Of a stretch of 41,929 bases of DNA, positions 16,598 to 25,252 are shown in pieces. The translations under genes and the position numbers were made by a program. The DNA lies in the NCBI GenBank assembly GCA_949841465.1, contig CATKZW010000029.1, forward strand, positions 1-41,929, in the 5' to 3' direction. This DNA is from an uncultured Oscillospiraceae bacterium (GTDB lineage Bacteria > Bacillota > Clostridia > Oscillospirales > Oscillospiraceae). The notes under the pieces were generated by a model, which worked only from the letters and a program-made list of their open reading frames with translations, was not told where the DNA came from and made no database searches. Position 1 is the stretch's first letter. The number at the start of each line of letters is the position of its first letter.

Positions 16598-17434
16598 ATG
16601 GACCAGCTGCGCCGAAAGATTCTCTACCATTACACCGATTTCCAGGCCCTGGACGGCATCCTGCGCTGCGCCCAGCTCCGGGTGAACAACGTGCTGAATA
16701 TGAACGACTCGGCGGAGATGCGCCACTTCATGAACCGCCTGTGCGCCGCCATCGTGGACCGGCTCCGGCAGGAGGGCCGCCCGGAGCAGGCGCTCCAGAT
16801 CCAGGCCCTGTTCGCCCAGGAGGTGAGAAAGGAACACTCCGCCTTTGCCGCCTGCTTCTCCTTCCACCGGGACGACGCCGCCCAGTGGGAGCGGTACGGC
16901 AACCGGGGCCGGGGCGTGTGCATCGCCTTCCGGCGGGAGTTTCTTCAGCGGATCGCCAAGGGCCCCCTGTCCCTCCAGGCGGTGTTCTACCGGGACGACA
17001 TGGCGGGCCACCCCATGGTGGAGGTGTTCTGCGCCCTGGCGGCGGAGGGCGGACCCCTGTCCCTGGACAGCCCCGCCGTGCGGGAGGCCCTGCGGGAGGC
17101 CTGGGCCTGCTCGGTGTCCTTCAAGCACCCCTCCTTCTCCACCGAGTACGAGATGCGGCTGGTGGTCTCCCCCTTTGAAAAGGAGGAGTTCGACGTGCGG
17201 CCCTGCTACCACGTCTCCAAGGAGCGGATCAAAAAATATTACCCCCTGGACCTGAAATCCATGTGCCGGGAAATCGGCGTGGAGCTGGAGGATCTGGTGG
17301 CGGAGATCATCATTGGCCCGGATTCCACCCAGTCGGCATCCATCTTTCAGGACTATCTCCGGGACAGCGGCCTGTCCGCCCTGGCGGACCGGGTGTCCCT
17401 GTCCGACTGCCCCCTGCGGACCCTCATCCCGTGA
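16598..17434 (+). CDS. DUF2971 domain protein of unknown function
   Basis: A 278-residue cytosolic protein. The N-terminal ILYHYTDFQALDGIL, VNNVLNMND and later CFSFHRDDAAQWERYGNRG are characteristic of DUF2971, a family of unknown biochemical activity found widely and often near mobile or defence genes. Basic and aromatic residues of the HYT and QWxxYG motifs are intact. GGGAGG lies 7 bases before the ATG. The gene ends 25 bases before the ABC importer's binding-protein gene and has no terminator after it, so it is probably the first gene of that operon, but I cannot give it a role in transport. Confidence 0.8.
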   Translation: MDQLRRKILYHYTDFQALDGILRCAQLRVNNVLNMNDSAEMRHFMNRLCAAIVDRLRQEGRPEQALQIQALFAQEVRKEHSAFAACFSFHRDDAAQWERYGNRGRGVCIAFRREFLQRIAKGPLSLQAVFYRDDMAGHPMVEVFCALAAEGGPLSLDSPAVREALREAWACSVSFKHPSFSTEYEMRLVVSPFEKEEFDVRPCYHVSKERIKKYYPLDLKSMCREIGVELEDLVAEIIIGPDSTQSASIFQDYLRDSGLSALADRVSLSDCPLRTLIP

Positions 17435-17459
17435 TTTTCACTGTTGAGAAGGTGTTTTG

Positions 17460-18425
17460 ATGCGAAAAACCTGCGTCTGCGTCCTCCTGCTGACCCTGCT
17501 GCTGTCCTCCTGCGCCGGGGCGCGGCCTGACCCCGCCCCCTCGCCCGGGCCGTCCCCATCTTCCGCCCCCGGCGAGGGGACTGTGACCTTCACCGACGAC
17601 CTGGGCCGGGAGCTGGCCCTGGACCCGCCCCGCCGCACTGCCGCCCTGATCGGCAGCTTTGCGGACGTCTGGCTCCTGGCGGGCGGAGAGGACACCCTTG
17701 TTGCCGCCGCCGGGGACGCCTGGACCTCCCTGGGCCTGGAGCTGGGGGATGAGGTGGCCGACCTGGGTTCGGTGGCGGAGCCAAACCTGGAGCGGCTGCT
17801 GGCCGCCCGACCCGACTTCATCCTGGCCAGCTGCAACACCCAGGCCGACCTGGACCTGCTGGACACCTTTGAGGACGCGGGCATCCCCGCCGCCTATTTC
17901 GAGGTGGACGGTTTTGACGACTATCTGCGGATGCTGGAAATCTGCGCCCGGCTCACCGGCTGCCCCGAAAACTACGAGACCTATGGCGTCCAGGTGAGGG
18001 CGCAGGTGGAGGCCGCCATCGCCCGTCAGGACGGCTCCGCCCCCACGGTGCTCTGCCTCCGGGCCTCCGGCTCCTCCTGCAAGGTGAAGGGCAGCCAGGG
18101 CAGCGTGCTGGGGGAGATGCTGGCGGCGCTGGGCTGCGTCAACATAGCGGACCAGAACAGGGCCCTGCTGGAAAGCCTGAGCCTGGAGGGCATCATGGCC
18201 GCCGACCCGGACTATATCTTCGCCGTCCTCCAAGGGACGGACAAGAGCAAGGCCCAGGCCGTGCTGGACGCCGCCCTGCTGTCCAACCCCGCCTGGAGCG
18301 GCCTGCGGGCGGTGGAGGAGGGCCGGTTCTGCACCCTGGACCCCACCCTCTATAACCTGAAACCCAACGCGCGCTGGGGGGAAGCCTATGAAAAGCTGGC
18401 GGATATCCTCTATCCGGCGGGGTAG
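17460..18425 (+). CDS. FecB/BtuF-type substrate-binding lipoprotein
   Basis: A 321-residue lipoprotein with signal peptide and lipobox SSC near residue 18, a Pro/Ser-rich linker and a class-III periplasmic-binding fold. The sequence TFTDDLGRELALDPPRRTAALIGS at its start, LLAARPDFILA and C-terminal LRAVEEGRFCTLDP are typical of iron-chelate, haem or cobalamin binding proteins. ATG at 17460 follows AGAAGGTG; an in-frame TTG one codon earlier is less likely. The permease start overlaps its end by 38 bases, so translation is coupled. Ligand unknown; the neighbouring siroheme enzymes suggest a tetrapyrrole or metal chelate. Confidence 0.9.
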   Translation: MRKTCVCVLLLTLLLSSCAGARPDPAPSPGPSPSSAPGEGTVTFTDDLGRELALDPPRRTAALIGSFADVWLLAGGEDTLVAAAGDAWTSLGLELGDEVADLGSVAEPNLERLLAARPDFILASCNTQADLDLLDTFEDAGIPAAYFEVDGFDDYLRMLEICARLTGCPENYETYGVQVRAQVEAAIARQDGSAPTVLCLRASGSSCKVKGSQGSVLGEMLAALGCVNIADQNRALLESLSLEGIMAADPDYIFAVLQGTDKSKAQAVLDAALLSNPAWSGLRAVEEGRFCTLDPTLYNLKPNARWGEAYEKLADILYPAG

Positions 18426-19404
18426 CGCCCCCCTGCTGGGGGCGCTGGGAGCCCTGACGCTGCTCTCCGCCCTGCTGAGCATGTGCCTGGGAGCGGTATC
18501 CCTCTCCCCTGGGGAGATCGCCGCCGCCCTGCTGGGGGAAACCGGCGGCACGGCGGCGCAGATCGTGCGCTACGCCCGCCTGCCCCGCACCTGCGCCTGC
18601 CTGCTGGCGGGGTCGGCGCTGGCGGTGTCCGGGGCAGTGATTCAAAGCGTGCTGGGCAACCCCCTGGCCGCCCCCAACATCATCGGCGTCAGCTCCGGGG
18701 CGGGGCTGGCGGTGACCCTGTGCGGGGCGCTGGCCCCCGCCGCCGGGGCGCTGACCCCGCTCGCCGCCTTCGCCGGGGCGCTGGCGGCGGTGCTGCTGGT
18801 GCTGTTCATCTCGGAAAAGACCAGCGCGTCCAGGCTCACCCTGGTGCTGGCGGGGGTGGCGGTGTCCGGCATGTTCAGCGCCGGGGTGGACGCGGTGGTC
18901 ACCTTCGTCCCCGACGCCCTCACCGGCTACTCCGACTTCCGCATCGGCGGGCTGGCCAACCTGGCCATGGCCCGGATTGTCCCGGCGTTCTGGGTGATCC
19001 TGCCCGCCATGCTCCTGATCTTCTCCCTGGCCGGGGAACTGGACGTGCTCCTGCTGGGAGAGGACACCGCCCGGAGCCTGGGCCTGCGGGCCAGGCCCCT
19101 GCGGCTGGGGCTGCTCACCCTGGCCGCCGCCCTGGCTGGGGCTGCGGTCAGCTTTTCCGGTTTGCTGGGCTTCGTGGGCCTCATCGTGCCCCACATCATG
19201 CGCCGCCTCATTGGTGAGGACAGTTTACCCCTGCTGGCCGGGTGCGCCCTGGGGGGCGCGGCCCTGCTCACCCTGTGCGACCTGCTGGCCCGGCTGCTCT
19301 TCGCCCCCTACGAGCTGCCGGTGGGGGTAGTTCTGTCCCTGGCCGGAGGGCCCTTTTTCATCTGGCTGCTCCTGCGGCAGAGGGGAGGGCGGGTGCATGA
19401 TTGA
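18388..19404 (+). CDS. FecCD-type ABC importer permease
   Basis: A 338-residue integral membrane protein with about ten hydrophobic segments and the FecCD signatures ARLPRTCACLLAGSALAVSG, NPLAAPNIIGVSSGAGL and GFVGLIVPHIMRRLIGED near the C-terminus, the coupling region with the ATPase. The start at 18388 lies within the last 13 codons of the binding-protein gene with GGGGGAA 5 bases before it. It overlaps the ATPase gene by 8 bases. Confidence 0.95.
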   Translation: MKSWRISSIRRGSAPLLGALGALTLLSALLSMCLGAVSLSPGEIAAALLGETGGTAAQIVRYARLPRTCACLLAGSALAVSGAVIQSVLGNPLAAPNIIGVSSGAGLAVTLCGALAPAAGALTPLAAFAGALAAVLLVLFISEKTSASRLTLVLAGVAVSGMFSAGVDAVVTFVPDALTGYSDFRIGGLANLAMARIVPAFWVILPAMLLIFSLAGELDVLLLGEDTARSLGLRARPLRLGLLTLAAALAGAAVSFSGLLGFVGLIVPHIMRRLIGEDSLPLLAGCALGGAALLTLCDLLARLLFAPYELPVGVVLSLAGGPFFIWLLLRQRGGRVHD

Positions 19405-20152
19405 GCTGAAAAGCCTGTCCGCCGGGTACGGCGGGCGGGACGTACTCCACGGCGTGTCCCTGGCGTTCAAGCCCGGCCGCGTGCTGGCCCTGCTGGGCCC
19501 CAACGGCTGCGGCAAGAGCACCCTGCTCCGCGCCGCCCTGGGCCTCACCCCCAAAAGCGGCGGGGAGGTGCTTATGGACGGCGCACCCATGGAGGCCCTC
19601 TCCCCCCGGGAGCGGGCGCTGAAGGCCGCCTACCTGTCCCAGAGCCGCCCCGTGCCCAGCATCACCGCCCGGCGGATGGTGCTTCACGGGCGGTTTCCCC
19701 ACCTGTCCTACCCCCGGCGTTACCGGCAGGAGGACCAGGAGGCGGTGGACCGGGCCCTCCAATGGGCGGACGCGGCAGATTTAGCCCACCGCCCCATGGG
19801 GGAGCTCAGCGGCGGTCAGCGGCAGAAGGTCTATCTGGCTATGGCCCTGGCCCAGGACACCCCCACCCTTCTCATGGACGAACCCACCACCTTCCTGGAC
19901 GTGGGCCACCAGCTGGAGGTCATGGCGGTGGCCCGGCGGCTGGCGGCGGAGGGCCGGGCAGTGGTGATGGTGCTCCACGACCTGCCCCTGGCCCTTCGCG
20001 GCGCGGACGACGCCGCCCTGCTGTGCCATGGGCGGCTGCTCATCTGCGGGACGGCGGAGGAGGTATACGCCTCCGGCCAATTGGACCGGGTGTTCGGCGT
20101 GGCCCTGCGCCGGGTGGAGACGGAGTCCGGCCGGCAGTATTATTACGGCTGA
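19397..20152 (+). CDS. FecE/FhuC-type ABC transporter ATPase
   Basis: A 251-residue ATPase with Walker A GPNGCGKST (about residues 35-43), signature LSGGQRQKVYLAMALAQ, Walker B LLMDEPTTFLDVGHQ and the switch His in VVMVLHDLPLA. It belongs to the iron-chelate/cobalamin import group and powers uptake through the adjoining permease. The start overlaps the permease stop. Confidence 0.95.
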   Translation: MIELKSLSAGYGGRDVLHGVSLAFKPGRVLALLGPNGCGKSTLLRAALGLTPKSGGEVLMDGAPMEALSPRERALKAAYLSQSRPVPSITARRMVLHGRFPHLSYPRRYRQEDQEAVDRALQWADAADLAHRPMGELSGGQRQKVYLAMALAQDTPTLLMDEPTTFLDVGHQLEVMAVARRLAAEGRAVVMVLHDLPLALRGADDAALLCHGRLLICGTAEEVYASGQLDRVFGVALRRVETESGRQYYYG

Positions 20153-20165
20153 GAGGAGACCGGCT

Positions 20166-20789
20166 ATGGCCTATTTCCCATTTTTTATGGACGTGTCCCA
20201 GGGGGACGGCCTCATTGTGGGCGGCGGGGCGGTGGCCCTGCGGAAAATCGAAAAGCTGCTGCCCTACCGGCCCCGGCTGACGGTGTGCGCCCCGGCCCTT
20301 CTGCCGGAGATTGAGCGGCTCCCCTCCCTGACCCTGCTGCGGCGGTCCTTTGAGCCCACCATGCTGGAGGATAAACTTTTTGTAATCGCAGCCACCGATG
20401 ATAACGATCTGAATTCTGAAATCGCCGCCCTGTGCCGGGAACGGCGCATCCCCGTCAACGCGGTGGACCATCGGGCGGCCTGCACCTTCCTGTTCCCGGC
20501 CCTGGTGAAGCGGGGGCCGCTGTCCGTGGGCATCTCCACCGGCGGGGCCAGCCCCACGGGCGCGGTCTACTGGAAGGAACGCATCGACGGCCTCATCCCG
20601 GAGGACGCGGGGGACCTGCTGGACTACCTGGACGGCCTGCGGGAGGCGGTGAAAACCGCCGTCCCCGATGAAAAAAGCAGGGCGGCGGTGTTCGCGGCCC
20701 TGTTCGATGTATGTATGGAAGAGGGCTGGCCGCTGTCCCCCCAGGCGCTGGATGGGCTGCTGGCCGACGGGAAGGAGGGACGGCTGTGA
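20166..20789 (+). CDS. Precorrin-2 dehydrogenase / sirohydrochlorin ferrochelatase (Met8/CysG-N type)
   Basis: A 207-residue NAD(P)-dependent enzyme: VGGGAVALRKIEKLL nucleotide loop near residue 18, then AATDDNDLNSEIAALC, PVNAVDHRAACTFLFPALV and GISTGGASPTGA, all characteristic of the CysG N-terminal/Met8 family. It oxidises precorrin-2 to sirohydrochlorin and can insert iron to give siroheme. It starts 13 bases after the ATPase gene with AGGAG 7 bases before ATG, and its stop TGA overlaps the GTG start of the next gene. Confidence 0.9.
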   Translation: MAYFPFFMDVSQGDGLIVGGGAVALRKIEKLLPYRPRLTVCAPALLPEIERLPSLTLLRRSFEPTMLEDKLFVIAATDDNDLNSEIAALCRERRIPVNAVDHRAACTFLFPALVKRGPLSVGISTGGASPTGAVYWKERIDGLIPEDAGDLLDYLDGLREAVKTAVPDEKSRAAVFAALFDVCMEEGWPLSPQALDGLLADGKEGRL

Positions 20790-21532
20790 ACGCAAAGCCC
20801 GGAACGGTCTACCTGGTGGGCGCGGGCTGCGGGGATGCGGACCTCATCACCGTGCGGGGCCTGCGGCTGCTGGAGAGCTGCCAAACGGTGGTGTACGACG
20901 ACCTCATCGCCCCGGACCTGCTGGACGCCGCTCCCCCGCAGGCGGAACGCCTTTACATGGGCAAGCGGGAGGGCCGCCGTTCCGCCGCCCAGGAGGACAT
21001 CTGCGCCCTGCTCATCCGGCAGGCCCGCTCAGGCAGAGCGGTGGTGCGGCTCAAGGGCGGCGACCCCTTTGTCTTTGGCCGGGGCGGCGAGGAGGCGCTG
21101 GCCCTCCAAGCGGCGGGGGTCCCCTTTGAGGTGGTGCCCGGCGTCACCTCCGCCATCGCAATCCCCGCCCTGGCGGGCATACCCGTCACCCACCGGGGCC
21201 TGAGCCGGAGCGTCCACATCGTCACCGCCCGCACCGCGGACACCCCCGACGGCCTCCCCTCTGATCTGGACGGGCTGGCCCGCCTGCCCGGCACGCTGGT
21301 ATTCCTCATGGGCCTGTCCCAGCTGGAGAAAATCACCGCCCGGCTGCTGGCGGCAGGCAGACCCGCGGACACCCCCGCCGCCGTCCTGTCCGGGGGCAAC
21401 GCCCCCCACCCCGCCAGCCTCCGCGGCACGCTGGGGGACATCGCGGCCAAGGCCCGGGCCGCCGGCGTCCAACCTCCGGCGGTCATTCTGGTGGGAGACA
21501 CGGCGGCGCTGGACCTGACCTCCAGCTCATGA
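20786..21532 (+). CDS. cobA: Uroporphyrinogen-III C-methyltransferase
   Basis: A 248-residue SAM-dependent methyltransferase that makes precorrin-2 from uroporphyrinogen III. It starts with GTG at 20786, overlapping the previous stop as GTGA, with AAGGAGGG 6 bases before it. Motifs: [21 protein letters not shown] (N-terminal binding loop), [40 protein letters not shown]. There is no fused HemD domain as in many Clostridia. hemA, hemB, hemC and hemD are not in this window. Together with the upstream dehydrogenase it completes the siroheme branch from uroporphyrinogen III. Confidence 0.95.
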   Translation: MNAKPGTVYLVGAGCGDADLITVRGLRLLESCQTVVYDDLIAPDLLDAAPPQAERLYMGKREGRRSAAQEDICALLIRQARSGRAVVRLKGGDPFVFGRGGEEALALQAAGVPFEVVPGVTSAIAIPALAGIPVTHRGLSRSVHIVTARTADTPDGLPSDLDGLARLPGTLVFLMGLSQLEKITARLLAAGRPADTPAAVLSGGNAPHPASLRGTLGDIAAKARAAGVQPPAVILVGDTAALDLTSSS

Positions 21533-21555
21533 AGCGCCGTTCCCCCGGCGCTTCA
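21532..21555 (+). terminator. Hairpin between convergent cobA and the DUF6320 gene
   Basis: GAAGCGCCG and CGGCGCTTC form a perfect 9-bp stem around TTCCCC. There is no T-run on either side, so termination is only possible, not clear. Confidence 0.4.
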
Positions 21556-22257
21556 CATATGGAAGCGCCGCCGGGCCTCCTGCCGCAGCCCCGGCACACG
21601 GCGCACCACCAGCAGGGGTATCTCCAGCGCCCCGGCGACGATCAGCACCACCAGAGACCAGGACGGCACCCATTCCCCGTGGAAATACAGGTCCCCCAGC
21701 AGCTCCAGCCCCACCACAAATACCGCGATGGAAGCCACTACCACCGCCATGGTGGACAGAATGCTTGGCCGCCGCTTCTGGAACAGCAGCACCTGCACCA
21801 GCAGAATCAGCGCCAGCAGGGCCGTGACGGGCAGCGCCAGGCGGAGATACCACTCCAGCCCGTCCAGCTCCCAGGCAATGAGCAGCACGTAAAGGCCGAT
21901 GGCCGCCGCGTCCAGCAGGGTGGCCGCCGGGAGCGGCAGCTTCCGCCACAGCAGGGGAGGCACGATAAAGACCCACAGCATGGCCGCCGCCCCGATCACA
22001 TAGAGGGACCAGATGTGGTTCGTGCGCAGAAACAGGTTCAGCAGGCCGCAGCAGACCGCCACCGAGGCCAGCATGGCGGAGACCAGCACCGCCAGCTCCC
22101 ACATGGGGACTGGGACCACCTCGCTTCGCTCCGTGGGAAAGGGGGCGGGGCTGTCCCCGTCCACCGGCTGCCTGGGGTTATGCACCGGCGTCTGGCACAG
22201 TGGGCAGAACTCCGCCGTGCCGTCCAGCTCCACGCCGCAGTTAACACAATATGACAT
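21553..22257 (-). CDS. Zinc-ribbon membrane protein, DUF6320-like
   Basis: A 234-residue protein with an N-terminal zinc ribbon (CVNCG then CPLCQ, residues about 4-23), a short acidic linker and about six membrane segments (residues 50-215) with a basic C-terminal tail. Function unknown. AGGAGG lies 7 bases before the ATG at 22257; an upstream in-frame start at 22314 would add a low-complexity Pro-rich leader and is rejected. It lies 70 bases downstream of the acyltransferase gene on the same strand, an arrangement I recall as recurrent in Clostridia together with an alpha/beta hydrolase. It may anchor or recruit the two enzymes at the membrane, which is speculation. Confidence 0.75.
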   Translation of the reverse strand: MSYCVNCGVELDGTAEFCPLCQTPVHNPRQPVDGDSPAPFPTERSEVVPVPMWELAVLVSAMLASVAVCCGLLNLFLRTNHIWSLYVIGAAAMLWVFIVPPLLWRKLPLPAATLLDAAAIGLYVLLIAWELDGLEWYLRLALPVTALLALILLVQVLLFQKRRPSILSTMAVVVASIAVFVVGLELLGDLYFHGEWVPSWSLVVLIVAGALEIPLLVVRRVPGLRQEARRRFHM

Positions 22258-22326
22258 CAGGTTACCTCCTATTCCGCCCATATCCGCCGGCGGCGGAGGC
22301 TGGGTCGTGGTCAAAGCGATATGGCA

Positions 22327-23616
22327 TCATCGCGCCTCCTGGCGGGTCCGGTTGGAAATCACCTTGACAGGAACGCCCTCCCGGACCAGATGGGTGAAAA
22401 ACCGCCGCTCCGTCTCACTGGACATGCCCGTCCCCGCAAAGGTCACCTCCATCACGTCGCCGCAGCTGATGGCGGCGCAGTGGGGGGACGGCCGGGTGGC
22501 CTGGCCCAGGATCACCTCCATGCGCCGGATGTGGGGCTCCATGGAGGGCGGCAGGCGGACGGCCCCCGGGTTGGTGAAGGTGGCGGTGAAGGGCCGGACC
22601 GCCACCAGCCAGTAGGAAAAGGCCAGGATGGGCTGCTTCAAAACCATGGGGATGATTTTCAGCAGGTAGTTCCGGGTAAAGCTGACGTTCCCGGTGATGG
22701 TGGCCTGCATTTCCGGCCGGTTCAGGGACAGGCCCATGAAATGGTGCACATACCGGATCAAATCCTCCAGGGTGTACTCCCCCAGGGTGGGATCGACGCA
22801 GGGCCGCAGGGTCAGCATGAAATTCCGCAGCGTCCCCGAAGGGAACCAGCTTCTGAGGTTCACTGGTATGGCCAGCGCCACGGGCTTCTCCCGGAAGGGG
22901 CGCTCCTCCCGCTGCTTCTCCAGCAGGGACAGCAGAAGCACCGCCGTCAGGTATTCCGTGATGGTGGCGCGGTACTCCTTTGCCTTGGCCTTGAGCGCCG
23001 CCACCGACATGAGCCCCATGGTCACGTTCAGGGTGTAAAAGGGCTCCCGGGGGCTGGTGTTGGCGTAGGCGGTCTTTTTCATCCCGCCCCGGAAGACCCG
23101 CTTCCCGGCATACCGGCTGTAGGCGTCCTCCAGCTCCTCCGGCGCGGGCGGCTGGGTCACGTCCGGGAGCAGGGGGTCGGGGGGGATGTCCACCCCACGC
23201 GCCCGCAGGTATTCCGCCAGCACCGTCCGGAAGAAGGTCAGCGCCCCGCTCCCGTCGGAGACGGCGTGGAACGCCTCCAGGGAGATCCGGCTCTCATAAT
23301 AGTAAAAGCGGATCAGCCAGTCGTTGTCCTCTCTGTCCCGGATGGGCTGGCAGGGGTTGGAGATGTCCGGCCGCACAAAGGGTCCCGGCTTGTTGTTGGG
23401 CTCAAAGTAGCACCAGAACGCCCCCTTGCGGATGCGCACCCGGAAGCTGGGGAACCGGGGCATGGTACGGTCCACCGCCCGCTGCAGCGCCTCCGGGTCC
23501 ACCTTCTCCGCCATGACGGCGGAAAACCGGTAGACTGGGGCGTACTTCTCCTTTTTCAGCGCAGAGTAGAGCACTCCGGCGTTGTCCAGCCTGTACCAGT
23601 CCTGTTCCCGCGTCAT
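22327..23616 (-). CDS. Condensation-domain-like acyltransferase (alcohol acetyltransferase / PapA type)
   Basis: A 429-residue protein of the CoA-dependent acyltransferase superfamily. The active-site motif appears as HAVSDGSG (HxxxDG form), about residue 118. Other family-like segments are MPRFPSFRVRIRKGAFWCYF and NLRSWFPSGTLRNFM. These enzymes transfer acyl groups from CoA or a carrier to alcohols or amines. There is no carrier protein or NRPS module here, so it is a stand-alone enzyme. GGGGGGAC precedes the ATG. Substrate unknown; the divergent esterase and downstream DUF6320 gene suggest a small ester- or lipid-modifying set. Confidence 0.8.
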   Translation of the reverse strand: MTREQDWYRLDNAGVLYSALKKEKYAPVYRFSAVMAEKVDPEALQRAVDRTMPRFPSFRVRIRKGAFWCYFEPNNKPGPFVRPDISNPCQPIRDREDNDWLIRFYYYESRISLEAFHAVSDGSGALTFFRTVLAEYLRARGVDIPPDPLLPDVTQPPAPEELEDAYSRYAGKRVFRGGMKKTAYANTSPREPFYTLNVTMGLMSVAALKAKAKEYRATITEYLTAVLLLSLLEKQREERPFREKPVALAIPVNLRSWFPSGTLRNFMLTLRPCVDPTLGEYTLEDLIRYVHHFMGLSLNRPEMQATITGNVSFTRNYLLKIIPMVLKQPILAFSYWLVAVRPFTATFTNPGAVRLPPSMEPHIRRMEVILGQATRPSPHCAAISCGDVMEVTFAGTGMSSETERRFFTHLVREGVPVKVISNRTRQEAR

Positions 23617-23644
23617 AGGCGTCCCCCCGTCCTGTTATGGGAAC

Positions 23645-23673
23645 AGTTTACCACAGTCTCCCGAAAAGCACAA
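23645..23673 (-). promoter_or_regulatory. Promoter of the acyltransferase/DUF6320 operon
   Basis: On the minus strand, -35-like TTGTGC (23668-23673), a 17-base spacer and TGG-extended -10 TAAACT (23645-23650). It is divergent from the hydrolase promoter, 22 bases away. Confidence 0.5.
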
Positions 23674-23695
23674 GGACGGCGCAGCCTGTCCGCGA

Positions 23696-23724
23696 TTGAA
23701 AAACCTGGGAGGCTGTGCTATAAT
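23696..23724 (+). promoter_or_regulatory. Promoter of the alpha/beta hydrolase
   Basis: -35 TTGAAA (23696-23701), a 17-base spacer and perfect -10 TATAAT (23719-23724) with a TGC extension. Confidence 0.85.
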
Positions 23725-23747
23725 TGATTGCCAAAGGAGTGATTTGC

Positions 23748-24701
23748 GTGGAATGGAAGCTCAGACGGCTCCACGGCAGGAAGCCCGAGGAGGAAAAGGA
23801 ACAGGCGGAGGAAAAGCAGCTCACTCGGATGATGCGGGCCCTCAAAGCCATCCACTCCGTCAGCTCCGCCGAATCCATGGCCCCGGAGGACCTGGCCCGT
23901 CAGCGGGCGGCCCAGGAGATTTTGGGACGGCTGGCCGCCCCCATGATCGGGATGCGCTGGGAGCCCTTCGACCTGGACGGCATGAAGGCCGCGTGGGTGC
24001 GCCCCGAGTGGGGCCACGACCCGGAGCGGATCATCCTGTACTGCCACGGGGGCGGCTACACCAGCGGCAACCTGGGCTACTCCCGGCCCCTGGCCTCCAA
24101 GCTGTCCCATGCCTCCGGCTGTGAAACGCTGTGCTTTGAGTACCGCCTGGCGCCGGAAAACCCCTACCCGGCGGCGGTGGAGGACGCGGTGCGGGTCTGG
24201 GACTACCTGATGTACCAGGGCTATGGAGCCCGGGACATCACCGTGGCGGGGGATTCCGCCGGGGGCAACCTGGCCCTGGTGCTGCTGCACCGGCTGAAGG
24301 CCCAGGGCCGCCGGCTCCCCCGGCGGCTGGTGCTGCTGTCCCCTTGGACGGATATGACCGCCAGCGGCGCGTCTTACACGGAGCGGGCCCAGCTGGACCC
24401 CACCATCACCATGGAATATGTCCGGGCCGTGCGCACTGCCTACGCCGGGGGCGCGGATTTGAGCGATCCCATGCTCTCCCCGCTGTTCGGGGACTTTCAT
24501 GGGTTCCCCCCCACACTGATCCAGGTGGGCGGGAACGAGCTGCTGTACTCCGACGCCGAGCAGCTCCGGGACCGGATGCGGGCCGCCGGGGTGCTGTGCC
24601 AGATGGAGGAGTGGACGGATATGTGGCATGTATTCCAAATAATGCCCATCAAGCGGGCCGCCGAGGCCATGGCGCACGTTGGGGAATTTCTGCTGCATTG
24701 A
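23748..24701 (+). CDS. Alpha/beta hydrolase, HSL-type esterase
   Basis: A 317-residue cytosolic esterase. The oxyanion-hole motif HGGGY (in LYCHGGGYTSGN), nucleophile elbow GDSAGGN, acid region SPLFGD...GGNELLYSDA and C-terminal His in DMWHVFQ identify the hormone-sensitive-lipase family. The GTG at 23748 is chosen because AAAGGAG lies 8 bases before it. The N-terminus has a charged Lys/Glu-rich helix (about residues 8-30). It has its own strong promoter and terminator, divergent from the acyltransferase. Substrate: short acyl esters likely, not determined. Confidence 0.92.
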   Translation: MEWKLRRLHGRKPEEEKEQAEEKQLTRMMRALKAIHSVSSAESMAPEDLARQRAAQEILGRLAAPMIGMRWEPFDLDGMKAAWVRPEWGHDPERIILYCHGGGYTSGNLGYSRPLASKLSHASGCETLCFEYRLAPENPYPAAVEDAVRVWDYLMYQGYGARDITVAGDSAGGNLALVLLHRLKAQGRRLPRRLVLLSPWTDMTASGASYTERAQLDPTITMEYVRAVRTAYAGGADLSDPMLSPLFGDFHGFPPTLIQVGGNELLYSDAEQLRDRMRAAGVLCQMEEWTDMWHVFQIMPIKRAAEAMAHVGEFLLH

Positions 24702-24725
24702 CCCGTCTGTTTTCAAGCATAAAAA

Positions 24726-24764
24726 GGAAGCCCGGAGCAGTTCTGCTCCGGGCTTCCGCCTTTT
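24726..24764 (+). terminator. Intrinsic terminator of the hydrolase gene
   Basis: A 15-base arm starting GGAAGCCCGGAGCAG (24726-24740) pairs perfectly with 24743-24757, followed by GCC and TTTT (24761-24764). Confidence 0.85.
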
Positions 24765-24893
24765 CACATCAAAGATGCCCGCCATGTCCTCAGTGCTCTC
24801 AGCACAGGTGATATAGTTACGGGGCGGCGGGGGCGGAGATTACAACCTAAGGGCGTACAAACGTGCCAAATCCGCAGGATATTGCCGCCCTTG

Positions 24894-25241
24894 TCATCCG
24901 TCTCCACGCCGGAGGTCCGCGGCCGTGATTGCAAGGAACTCCGCTGAACGGGGCCGTTCCTCCAGCGGGCCGCCTGCGATTTGTCCCAGCAAATCCGGAT
25001 TCCGCGTCCAAATCATTGCGACCAGCGTCCGGATGTTCCGCTCCACCGCCTTCCAGGTCGTCCGGTACTGCTTGGCCACTTCGGGGTAAAGATCTTTCGT
25101 GACCAGCAGCAGCAATTCAGGCCGTTGGGCGCAAAGCGCCATGGCATAGGCCGCGTAAGAAAAGCCTTTGTAATTCGCCGTGGCCCCAAGCCGGTGCAGC
25201 AGATCATATGCCTTGCAAAGCAGCTCCTCCATCTCGATCAC
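24894..25241 (-). CDS. Stand-alone Spo0A C-terminal DNA-binding domain protein
   Basis: A 115-residue protein whose whole length corresponds to the Spo0A effector domain: LLHRLGATANYKGFSYAAYA, LLLVTKDLYPEVAKQYRTT, the recognition region KAVERNIRTLVAMIW and a C-terminal SAEFLAITAADLRRG all align with Spo0A-C. There is no receiver domain, so it cannot be switched by phosphorylation as Spo0A is. GTG at 25241 (GGGAG about 4 bases before it) or ATG at 25232 is the start. It begins 11 bases after an XRE regulator gene on the same strand. It probably binds 0A-box-like DNA constitutively, alone or with the XRE protein; this is inference. The main spo0A gene should be elsewhere. Confidence 0.85.
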   Translation of the reverse strand: MIEMEELLCKAYDLLHRLGATANYKGFSYAAYAMALCAQRPELLLLVTKDLYPEVAKQYRTTWKAVERNIRTLVAMIWTRNPDLLGQIAGGPLEERPRSAEFLAITAADLRRGDG

Positions 25242-25252
25242 CGTCTCCCTTT

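Noticed and set aside
24765..24893. Possible small gene between the hydrolase terminator and the Spo0A-C gene
   Set aside because: No start with a ribosome binding site and no recognisable frame.
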